A stretch of 64,000 bases of DNA, taken from contig JBJKYL010000016.1 of the NCBI GenBank assembly GCA_045561055.1, positions 1-64,000 of the forward strand, in the 5' to 3' direction. Every line of letters begins with the position of its first letter. Positions within the stretch are counted from its first letter, which is position 1. The notes under the pieces were generated by a model. It saw only the letters and a list, made by a program, of their open reading frames with translations, did no database searches and was not told the origin of the DNA. Shown here piece by piece: positions 43,843 to 50,900 of this stretch. This stretch comes from SMWC01 sp045561055. GTDB taxonomy: Bacteria; Pseudomonadota; Gammaproteobacteria; Steroidobacterales; Rariloculaceae. A program made the position numbers and the translations under genes.

Positions 43843-44465
43843 TTTCCTTTCGAAGTCGTGACCTTGGCCTACAGCCTCTCTCGGTGGTGTGGGCAGACAT
43901 GAAACGTTTTACCGACGCGCGTGAAGCTAAGACACGTGATGAGGTATGGTTCTTAGAGCATCCGCCGGTCTTTACTCTGGGACTGAACGCGGATCGGGCT
44001 CATCTACTGACTCCAGGAACGATTCCTGTCTGGCAAATTGATCGAGGCGGTCAGGTAACCTACCACGGGCCTGGGCAACTCGTGATCTATACGCTAATCG
44101 ATCTAAGACGATTGAAGATAAGTGTGCGCGGATTGGTTGAGGCGTTAGAAGCGGCAGTAATCGACACCGTCGCTGGATATGGTATCGACGCGTACGGGCA
44201 GCGCGACGCGCCGGGCGTATATGTAGATGGGAAGAAGCTCGCTGCGGTTGGTTTGAGAGTGCGGCGCTACTGCTCCTATCATGGGGTCGCGGTTAACGTG
44301 AACATGGATCTGGCGCCGTTCGCTAAAATTAACCCCTGCGGTTTTGAGGGCTTGGAAGTTACGCAGCTCAGTCAGCTCAGTGATGTATCTGAGCTAGCCA
44401 CCGTGCGTCAGGACATAGAACCTAACTTACGGTCTAGGATGAATTGTTTTTCGGTTACAGCCTGA
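43839..44465 (+). CDS. lipB: Octanoyl-[acyl carrier protein]:protein transferase LipB
   Basis: Transfers octanoate from ACP to lipoyl domains. The signature RGGQVTYHGPGQLVIY is present, with the catalytic Lys in VDGKKLAAVGLRV and the catalytic Cys in INPCGFEGLEVTQL. Length 208 is typical. The GTG start overlaps the ybeD stop. The lipA gene that usually follows is not found; 170 nt of non-coding sequence lies before the next gene. Confidence 0.94.
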   Translation: MISFRSRDLGLQPLSVVWADMKRFTDAREAKTRDEVWFLEHPPVFTLGLNADRAHLLTPGTIPVWQIDRGGQVTYHGPGQLVIYTLIDLRRLKISVRGLVEALEAAVIDTVAGYGIDAYGQRDAPGVYVDGKKLAAVGLRVRRYCSYHGVAVNVNMDLAPFAKINPCGFEGLEVTQLSQLSDVSELATVRQDIEPNLRSRMNCFSVTA

Positions 44466-44642
44466 TCTTTTATTTTCTTGCGAAACCTAATTTAGCCGAA
44501 AATTAGTGTCGTCAGTTATCCATTTTTGCCTTATTGGGTTCTGGAAATTACCTTAGGCGCCCCTATCACTGAGCACGGTCTTGGATATCGGTTCGTGGCA
44601 TAATTACGTAGTTTTTCTATAGAGGACAAGGAGTTGTGTCCA

Positions 44643-45935
44643 ATGCGTAGTGAGGCTCAGGCCCTACTCGACGGCGATAGCGATATGCTAGCCCGTGTAG
44701 CATCTAGTCTCCTGAAGCCTATTAACGACAACTTCGTCGAACGACCATGGGGCGGTAGCCGTATCCGCCAGTTCAAGGGTCTCAATCTTGCGCCGGATCA
44801 TATTGCCAAGGATAACGAGGTGGTTGGTGAAGCATTCGAGATTGCGGCTTACGATGATGATTCGGAAGCTTGTAAGTATCCAAGTTTATTGCGTTTCGAA
44901 GATAGATCTGAGGTTCGTCTTGCGAGCGTGCTTGAGCGGCACGGGGCCGGGTTGCTCGGTAGCGACTTCGTCACGCGTTTCGGTGCGCGAATTCCGCTTC
45001 TCCCTAAGATACTAAACATCAAGGAGCTCCTTTCCGTGCAGGCGCACCCGGAGGGTAATACCGAGGTTTATATCATCATGGATGCGGAGCCCGGGGCTAC
45101 GATCCGGTTAGGCTTTCATGAGGATATGGATCCCGCCCAACTAAAGAAGGAACTAACCATGGGACGGCAACGGCAGGACTCTCTTCAGTCACTGCTGGAA
45201 AATCGGCAGGACGCAGATGATATTCAAAAGCTCGTTTCGCCGTGGTTGGCTCAACGCGAGATCAGATACGAATCGATTGAGAAGAAAGTTAAGGTAAGTG
45301 GTGCGCATCGGGATGAGTTACGCGAGCTTTTGATGGAGTTAAAGGCTTTGTACTGGCGCGTTCTCGACACGATGAACGTTATTCCCCTAAGTCCTGGACA
45401 GGTGATTCATAATACGAATCCAGCACGAATTTTGGCGAGCTCCGGTAAGAGTCCTTCAGCTGAGGTACATGCGCTTGGTAATCCGGAACAAAAGGAAATA
45501 CTCGCGCTCGAGATTCGGCGGCCGGGACCGACTTTTCGCGCATGGGATAATGTGCGTTTTCCAATGCGCGATATCGATGTGGAAGCAGCGATCGGCGCAC
45601 TTAATTTGCAGGCAACAACGATCGATGAATATATCGTGAGCCCGATGCCTGTTGCAGGACGTGCTGGTGTTTTTTGTTCCGTCGATTCGGCAGCGTTTCG
45701 AGTCGAGCATCTACGTCCAGGCTTGTTAGGTACAGTCGAGATTGCGGAGGAGCCCCCGCATTGCCTGCTCGCGATTCGTGGTAACGCAAGCGTGGTAGCA
45801 CGGGACGGCCGGGTTGTTGGTGATCTTCAGCAGGGAGAGTCAGCGGTCGTGCCGATTGGTGTTGGTGGCTACCGGGTCGAGAGCTCTATAGACGATACCG
45901 AGATTATAAAGGCTAGTCTTCCCAGCAGCGCCTAG
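44643..45935 (+). CDS. Class I mannose-6-phosphate isomerase-like cupin protein
   Basis: Zinc cupin enzyme predicted to interconvert mannose 6-phosphate and fructose 6-phosphate. NDNFVERPWGGSRIRQF opens the fold as in class I isomerases, and KELLSVQAHPE holds zinc ligands (Gln and His). A further His lies in IHNTNPARI, in the segment SPGQVIHNTNPARI that often reads PAGxxHA in the family. The C-terminal cupin (LLAIRGNASVVARDGRVVGD) is present. Length 430. ATG 44643 has AAGGAG 9 nt upstream; TTG 44634 is the alternative. It could also be a related sugar-phosphate isomerase. Confidence 0.72.
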   Translation: MRSEAQALLDGDSDMLARVASSLLKPINDNFVERPWGGSRIRQFKGLNLAPDHIAKDNEVVGEAFEIAAYDDDSEACKYPSLLRFEDRSEVRLASVLERHGAGLLGSDFVTRFGARIPLLPKILNIKELLSVQAHPEGNTEVYIIMDAEPGATIRLGFHEDMDPAQLKKELTMGRQRQDSLQSLLENRQDADDIQKLVSPWLAQREIRYESIEKKVKVSGAHRDELRELLMELKALYWRVLDTMNVIPLSPGQVIHNTNPARILASSGKSPSAEVHALGNPEQKEILALEIRRPGPTFRAWDNVRFPMRDIDVEAAIGALNLQATTIDEYIVSPMPVAGRAGVFCSVDSAAFRVEHLRPGLLGTVEIAEEPPHCLLAIRGNASVVARDGRVVGDLQQGESAVVPIGVGGYRVESSIDDTEIIKASLPSSA

Positions 45936-45988
45936 TTTCGGTACCAGCGTTCGCGTAACCTTCGCGAGCGAGGTTAGGGAGCATTTTA

Positions 45989-46912
45989 GTGGCCGGTTTT
46001 GAAAGTATGACGAATGTCGATGGGCTGATTTCGGCGACGGCTGACGCGCATATACCCGTCATGGATCGCGGTTTTCTATACGGTGATTCTATCTACGAGG
46101 TATTTCGAACCTACGACGGTGTTCCGCTTTTCTACGATGAGCATTGGGAGCGATTCGAGAATTCCGCGAGATTGATCCATATGCGGCTCAGTTTGACAAA
46201 GGCACATATGATGCAAGAAATACGTCGTACCGTTCTTATGACCAATGCGGCAGCGTTTGAACGTGATGTTTATGTTCGTTACACAATGACGCGTGGTGAG
46301 GGGCCAGTGGATTTGTTTCCAGGTCCGGAATTAACTGCGCGCTTCGTAATTATTATAAAAGGGTTGCACAATTGGCCAACCGAACATTACAGCGTTGGAG
46401 TCAAGCTTGCGATTCCGCGCGTTCTTAGGAATCCGAGTGGAGCTCTCGATCCCAACATTAAGGGGGGCAACTATCTTAATAATGTGCTCGGTGTTATCGA
46501 GGCGCGTGAGTTAGGCGCGGACGACTGCCTTATGTTGAATGACGCTGGCTTGGTTACAGAAGCATCAAATAGTAATGTTTTCTTCGTCATCAATGATGAA
46601 ATTGTCACTCCGGCTCCAACCGTTGGTCATCTAAGAGGGCTTACAAAGACAGCCGTTTGCGAGGCGTGTGAGGTGCGAGGTGTTAGAATAGTTGAGCGAG
46701 ATATTTCCTTGGATGAAATCGCGAATGCGACCGAGTGTTTTATTACCAGCACGACTCGGGAAATCATGCCAGTAAGTGGTTTGCGGCTGCGGGATGGTTC
46801 CGAGGTTATATTTCCTGCAGGGGGTGGGGCACTCACTCGGCACGCAACAGCTTGTTATAAGGAACATCTGGAAGACTACCTAAGCGGTCACAAAGGTCTG
46901 TCGCTGTTTTAA
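45989..46912 (+). CDS. Class IV aminotransferase (branched-chain or D-amino acid type)
   Basis: Fold-type IV PLP aminotransferase of 307 residues. VMDRGFLYGDSIYEVFRTY is the N-terminal hallmark, the PLP Lys is in DPNIKGGNYLNNVLG, and LVTEASNSNVFFV with the downstream FITSTTREIMPVSG lines the active site. IlvE and D-alanine aminotransferase look alike at this level, so the substrate is not assigned. GTG start with AGGGAG about 9 nt upstream. It follows the isomerase gene by 53 nt and precedes tRNA-Arg. Confidence 0.82.
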   Translation: MAGFESMTNVDGLISATADAHIPVMDRGFLYGDSIYEVFRTYDGVPLFYDEHWERFENSARLIHMRLSLTKAHMMQEIRRTVLMTNAAAFERDVYVRYTMTRGEGPVDLFPGPELTARFVIIIKGLHNWPTEHYSVGVKLAIPRVLRNPSGALDPNIKGGNYLNNVLGVIEARELGADDCLMLNDAGLVTEASNSNVFFVINDEIVTPAPTVGHLRGLTKTAVCEACEVRGVRIVERDISLDEIANATECFITSTTREIMPVSGLRLRDGSEVIFPAGGGALTRHATACYKEHLEDYLSGHKGLSLF

Positions 46913-47047
46913 GCGTCCGTCAACCTTTAGGTTTTGGTAAGTACTGAACAGTACAATATCGACCGACGTTGTTGTTTGCTATGAGTGGAGTTTCTCTGTT
47001 ACCGCTATCGTGAAGTGAACTGACAATTCAGTCGGTTCTAAAATAAC

Positions 47048-47124
47048 GCGGCTGTAGCTCAGCTGGATAGAGCACTGGTCTACGAAACCAGGGGTCGCAG
47101 GTTCGAATCCTGCCAGCCGCGCCA
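47048..47124 (+). tRNA. tRNA-Arg (anticodon ACG)
   Basis: 77 nt including encoded CCA. Acceptor GCGGCTG pairs with CAGCCGC. Anticodon arm CTGGT-CTACGAA-ACCAG reads ACG for Arg. The T arm GCAGGTTCGAATCCTGC is canonical. Its 3' end is repeated imperfectly at 48729, flanking a GC-rich cassette, so it is a probable integration site. Confidence 0.97.
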
Positions 47125-47130
47125 TACTAA
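47110..47130 (+). repeat. Putative att-like direct repeat, left copy (3' end of tRNA-Arg)
   Basis: CTGCCAGCCGCGCCATACTAA spans the last 15 nt of tRNA-Arg and six further bases. It matches 18 of 21 positions with the segment at 48729-48749 (mismatches at positions 9, 14 and 18). Confidence 0.55.
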
Positions 47131-47143
47131 GGGTGATTGATAG

Positions 47144-48265
47144 ATGAAAAACAAAGGTTCTATGCCGCCGGTGGATCTACCTAACCGGCGCGACTTCATC
47201 CGAGGAGGGTCGGTGTTTGGGCTCGGTGCAGCGGCGTCTGGGCTTGTCGGCTGCAGCGCGTCTGGCCAGATTAGCGGCGCTGACACCGGTGCCGGCACGA
47301 CGGGCGACCGCCGATTATTCAACGGTCTCTCCGCCGAGACCAGTGAGGTCTATCCGTTCGAGTACAAAGAGCTCGAGATCAATGGCCGCTGGATTCACTA
47401 TGTCGATGAGGGCAGCGGGCCGACCGTCATGCTCCTACACGGGAACGGCAACTGGTCGTATCACTACCGGGGGGTGATCAATCGACTCAAGGATCGCGCG
47501 CGGGTCGTGTGCCACGACCATCTAGGCTGCGGATTGTCGGACAAACCGGCGTTTCACCGGCAGTACACGATCGAGAATCACATCAGCACGCTCTACGGCG
47601 TCATTGAGGCACTCGACCTCGGCGGTATCACGTTCTACTGTATGGATTGGGGCGGCCCGATATCCTTCGCGTATGCGACCGCGAATCCCGACAACATGCG
47701 TGGCCTGGTAATCGGCAATACGTGGGCGTGGGGCGAACACGTTCCGTTTCTCCGGTCGGCCGGCTGGCGTTCACGCCACCAGCCCGTGGTGAGACCCCTC
47801 CGGGCGCGTTTTAGGAGAGACGTCCCCCCACAGCTTAACAGCCCCAACCCGGGCGGTGATTGGGATACGCCGGCAGCGCACGAGGTGGCCGGTTACGATC
47901 GCCGGTACTCGGAGAACTCGGAAACCAAAAGCATGGGGTTCAACCGGTCGACGCAGGTCAGTTCGGACCATCCGTTGGAGTATCTGCAGCGGACCGCGCG
48001 AACCTTCGCGCAGATCGAGGCTGGGCTGCCGGGCCTCCAGCATTTGCCGGTCCGGGTCGTGTCTCCCGAAAACGATCCGGCCTTTCCACCAGAGAATCAA
48101 GAACGATGGCGGGAGCTATTCCCGAACGCCCCGCCGGTTATCCGGATCCCGGATTCCGGACATGTCGGGCAGGCCTCGGAACTCGGCTCCGATTTGATCG
48201 TAGGTGCGATCGGCGAGGTGCTCGACGAAGCGGCACAGATGGCGTCAGTCGGAGGTGTGATATGA
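47144..48265 (+). CDS. Haloalkane dehalogenase-like alpha/beta hydrolase, Tat/lipoprotein signal
   Basis: Exported alpha/beta-hydrolase of 373 residues. The N-terminus carries a twin-arginine motif (NRRDFIRGG) and a possible lipobox (GLVGC, Cys 37). The hydrolase core begins at VMLLHGNGNWSYHYRG (oxyanion region). The nucleophile is D168 in CMDWGGPISFAY, the Asp-Trp-Gly elbow of haloalkane dehalogenases, and the base is H340 in PDSGHVGQ. The cap region (about residues 205-255) is unusually Arg- and Pro-rich and unlike known caps, so a compensated frameshift is possible. The gene is GC-rich (38 of 60 in line 47401-47460, against 27 of 60 in 46441-46500), pointing to transfer. Overlaps the next gene by 4 nt. 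Confidence 0.72.
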   Translation: MKNKGSMPPVDLPNRRDFIRGGSVFGLGAAASGLVGCSASGQISGADTGAGTTGDRRLFNGLSAETSEVYPFEYKELEINGRWIHYVDEGSGPTVMLLHGNGNWSYHYRGVINRLKDRARVVCHDHLGCGLSDKPAFHRQYTIENHISTLYGVIEALDLGGITFYCMDWGGPISFAYATANPDNMRGLVIGNTWAWGEHVPFLRSAGWRSRHQPVVRPLRARFRRDVPPQLNSPNPGGDWDTPAAHEVAGYDRRYSENSETKSMGFNRSTQVSSDHPLEYLQRTARTFAQIEAGLPGLQHLPVRVVSPENDPAFPPENQERWRELFPNAPPVIRIPDSGHVGQASELGSDLIVGAIGEVLDEAAQMASVGGVI

Positions 48266-48711
48266 CCTGGGAACGCGTCGATCCCGAGACGCTCGACCTT
48301 GAAAATCATCGCCGCGAGCTTGTGATGGTCGAGGAAGTCCTACGACAGACAGCGGAGTACTGGGAGGAGGTCCGCCGTCAGTTCGAACTGGACGATAACC
48401 TGATCCGCAATCGGTATCTCTATCGTGCACCGAGCGGCGGGTTGTATGACATCGTGTTCGTCGGTCGGACGGATGAGCCGTTTCCGAGTGGCATGGAGTT
48501 TTGGTACCTGGCCGACGGATTCGACCAGTTGCCGCCCAGATCTACGATCAACGCGGATCTGTGGGATCTTGTGCGAGACCTTGTGGCCGGGGTAGAAGAA
48601 CGTTATCCAGACGTGGCATCGCTCGAGGTCTTCGAAAGGCAAATGAGCGCTCTGGTCCGACGAGCAGGCGATCAATTCTACGATCTGCTTCGCGATGACC
48701 CAGCGCTATGA
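48262..48711 (+). CDS. Hypothetical protein of the tRNA-Arg cassette
   Basis: 149-residue acidic cytosolic protein not recognised. It is mainly helical by composition (LVMVEEVLRQTAEYWEEVRR, INADLWDLVRDLVAGVEERY), with a central possible beta region (GGLYDIVFVGRTD). No signal peptide, no metal motif. ATG 48262 overlaps the hydrolase stop (ATGA), so the two are coupled. Composition is GC-rich like the hydrolase. Longer upstream readings in this frame would overlap the hydrolase extensively and are not supported. Confidence 0.6.
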   Translation: MTWERVDPETLDLENHRRELVMVEEVLRQTAEYWEEVRRQFELDDNLIRNRYLYRAPSGGLYDIVFVGRTDEPFPSGMEFWYLADGFDQLPPRSTINADLWDLVRDLVAGVEERYPDVASLEVFERQMSALVRRAGDQFYDLLRDDPAL

Positions 48712-48728
48712 AGTGGCACGCAAGCTAG

Positions 48729-48749
48729 CTGCCAGCGGCGCTATATTAA
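48729..48749 (+). repeat. Putative att-like direct repeat, right copy
   Basis: CTGCCAGCGGCGCTATATTAA, 18 of 21 identical to the 3' end of tRNA-Arg plus six bases (47110-47130). It lies 17 nt after the stop of the last cassette gene. The repeat unit is 1,619 bp. Confidence 0.5.
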
Positions 48750-48763
48750 ATTAGAAGGAAGTC

Positions 48764-48878
48764 ATGAAAATTATAATAGGACTAGCCTTTCTCGTTTTCT
48801 CTGTTGTCGCTTTCGGACATCATTTATGAGTCCGCGAACATCTATCGAGTAGATGCAAAGATAGTCGCAGTGACCTGA
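48764..48878 (+). pseudogene. DUF6152 N-terminal relic with frameshift
   Basis: ATG 48764, preceded by AAGGAAG, encodes MKIIIGLAFLVFSVVAFGHH, a signal peptide ending in the HH pair that begins mature DUF6152 proteins, then hits TGA at 48827. One frame over, from 48825, the sequence reads YESANIYRVDAKIVAVT before a stop. This resembles the next DUF6152 segment (Y-D-x-x-x-x-V-x-x-G-x-V-x-x-V). After that no further homology is recognised, and a gene on the other strand ends at 48897. Resemblance is judged by eye over a short stretch. Confidence 0.55.
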
Positions 48879-48896
48879 ATGTCAGTGCAGCCAAGT

Positions 48897-49505
48897 TTAC
48901 TGGACAGTACCGAGAAAATCTTTACAAGCGCTTGGAAAGTCGTTCATTACTAATAGCTGGCTCCAAAGGTGAGCGCGTTCTGATGGTCGGAGCGAGCGCG
49001 ACCAGGCCCAGGCTTCAGCGTATCTTGAATGCCAGCCGGATTCTCCCCGTATTCTGTCCTCGGCGAACTGCTCGCCCCAAACATCTGCCCACACGCGGTC
49101 TAGGAATAGATAAAGGGTCATGTGTCCGTCGATATCGTCTAGCCGGCGTTTGAGTTGCCAAAGATGACGGTGGCCAATTTCGTGGACCAACGTTGATTCC
49201 TTCTCCTTACCGATATAGTTGCGACGCAAGCGCATTGGCGTTTCAGGCCCACCAGAATTGCTGGTCGCATCGGCAACAGTGGCTGATAGGCTAGATTCCG
49301 GAAACGTCATACAGGTTCGTGTTTCAAGTGCGTTTATTATGCGCTCGCCGTACTCTTCCCAGATTGTTTGGTATAACTTAGCGTCGTACTCATCTGCTGC
49401 CGAGGACGGAATGAAGACGATATCTACGTTTGCCCGTACGGTGCTAAGGGTGAGTATTCCCACTATCATAACTAGCCAAAATCGCTTTAGATAAATTCCA
49501 TACAT
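48897..49505 (-). CDS. Putative secreted zinc metallopeptidase-like protein (HEIGH motif)
   Basis: 202-residue protein with a signal peptide (1 to about 25). The segment STLVHEIGHRHLWQL contains the zincin motif HExxH at 108-112. A candidate third ligand or catalytic helix follows about 33-37 residues later (WADVWGEQFAEDR, E145 or E149), the spacing expected for gluzincins. An N-terminal alpha/beta part (ANVDIVFIPSSAADEYD) precedes it. I do not recognise a named family. It is divergent from the MBL-fold gene, with about 268 nt between the starts. Peptidase activity is inferred from the motif only. Confidence 0.6.
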   Translation of the reverse strand: MYGIYLKRFWLVMIVGILTLSTVRANVDIVFIPSSAADEYDAKLYQTIWEEYGERIINALETRTCMTFPESSLSATVADATSNSGGPETPMRLRRNYIGKEKESTLVHEIGHRHLWQLKRRLDDIDGHMTLYLFLDRVWADVWGEQFAEDRIRGESGWHSRYAEAWAWSRSLRPSERAHLWSQLLVMNDFPSACKDFLGTVQ

Positions 49506-49773
49506 AGGCAGACTCTCGATTTTCGAGCCAATGCGAAATCCTCAGCTAGCTCAGGCTAACAGTTAAGGTATAGCAACAGGTGAAAAATTTTCCTGCCACC
49601 GTTCTTACTGGTTGGAGACGATTATAGAAGGTAATCGGATTTAATTTGACTGATTTGAATAACTAGATATTAACGTTGTTTCTTAGGCTATGGGGCAGAT
49701 AATAGCGGTATACTCAAACAGACGGAACTGGCTAAAAGAGCCTGATTTCTCGCCCGGGATACTGGAAAGGATG

Positions 49774-50802
49774 ATGAAACGATTAAATATGTGCGTTGTT
49801 CTCGCGCTCGGTTGCTTCGCACTAAGCATCCAAGCACAGCAGGATACTCTCGACATTTATTGGATAGACGCTGACGGTGGGGCGGCGACCTTGATCGTAA
49901 CGCCGGCAGGTGAGTCCGTGCTCATGGATGCTGGTTACAGTCTTCCAGATGATCGTCATGCAAAACGGATCGTTGCGGCGATGGCGGATGCCGGTATAGA
50001 GAGTCTCGACTACTTTATCGCATCCCATTTTCATGGCGATCATGTTGGTGGTGTTCTTGCACTTGCAGAGTTAGTAGAAATTGGTGAATTTGTCGATCAT
50101 GGCGAGAGTGTGGAGAAAGAGTCTGAGCGAGGTCGGCCTGCCTGGGAGGGTTATCAAGAAGCGCTTAAGTTGGCGACGAGGAGAAGCTCTTCTGCTGTTA
50201 GACCAGGTGATATTTTGCCCTTGCGAGGGGTAGATCTGACGATCGTTGTATCTAATGGGGAGGTTCCTCTGCAACCGATGAATCCACAGGGATCGAACCT
50301 TCTGTGTCAGGATGCGGATCCCGGGCCGGAAGATGCCGGGGAGAACAGTCGCAGTGTCGGTTACATTGTTACCCTCGGTGATTTCGAGTTTCTTAATCTC
50401 GGAGATCTAACTTTGGGCGGACAACATGTTCTTGCCTGTCCCGAAAATTTAGTCGGTGTCGTAGATCTTATGCAGATACCGCATCATGGTAATAGTGTCG
50501 CGCCGCAGCTTATGTCAGCGCTAGAGCCTACGGTCGCGGTCTCTAGCACGGGCGCTCGCAAGGGTGGGAGTCCGGAAGGCTACATGGTAATGGCTAATGT
50601 TCCGGGTATCGAGGGTATCTGGCAGCTGCATCGTGCACTCGGCACAGATGATCAACACAATACGAGCGAGCCGATGATCGCTAACCTTGATGAAAATGAA
50701 GACGCGGGTTATTGGATCAAAGCCGAAGTCCGGTCGGATGGCGGTAGCTATAGAATTATCAACGGACGTAATCAACATCACGAAACCTATACGACAAAGT
50801 AG
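49774..50802 (+). CDS. Exported MBL-fold hydrolase (ComEC/Rec2 C-terminal-like)
   Basis: Signal peptide (MKRLNMCVVL... to about residue 21) followed by a metallo-beta-lactamase domain. The zinc motif HFHGDH (H85, H87, D89, H90) lies in FIASHFHGDHVGG. Later ligands are in FLNLGDLTLGG and IPHHGNSVAP, the arrangement of the ComEC-type MBL domain. Start at 49774 (or 49771, ATGATG) rather than 49690, because the signal peptide begins there; the region 49506-49770 is otherwise non-coding. The next gene is a phosphatase-like protein 98 nt downstream. Confidence 0.8.
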   Translation: MKRLNMCVVLALGCFALSIQAQQDTLDIYWIDADGGAATLIVTPAGESVLMDAGYSLPDDRHAKRIVAAMADAGIESLDYFIASHFHGDHVGGVLALAELVEIGEFVDHGESVEKESERGRPAWEGYQEALKLATRRSSSAVRPGDILPLRGVDLTIVVSNGEVPLQPMNPQGSNLLCQDADPGPEDAGENSRSVGYIVTLGDFEFLNLGDLTLGGQHVLACPENLVGVVDLMQIPHHGNSVAPQLMSALEPTVAVSSTGARKGGSPEGYMVMANVPGIEGIWQLHRALGTDDQHNTSEPMIANLDENEDAGYWIKAEVRSDGGSYRIINGRNQHHETYTTK

Positions 50803-50900
50803 CCGGTCGTTTTTGTCTCAATCACTGGTCAGTGGAGATTGCTTTTCATAATATTTCCAACAGCTATACGAAAATGGTGGGTCCTGAAGGAGGAGTTAGA

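Noticed and set aside
46941..46954. Perfect palindrome GTACTG-AA-CAGTAC after the aminotransferase gene
   Set aside because: Six-base stem with a two-base loop and no U tract; too weak for a terminator, and no known operator matches.
47860..48711. Open frame of 283 codons extending upstream of the cassette hypothetical gene
   Set aside because: The upstream half overlaps the hydrolase in another frame and is Arg/Gly/Pro-rich, typical of a shadow frame in GC-rich DNA; ATG 48262 with an ATGA overlap is the credible start.
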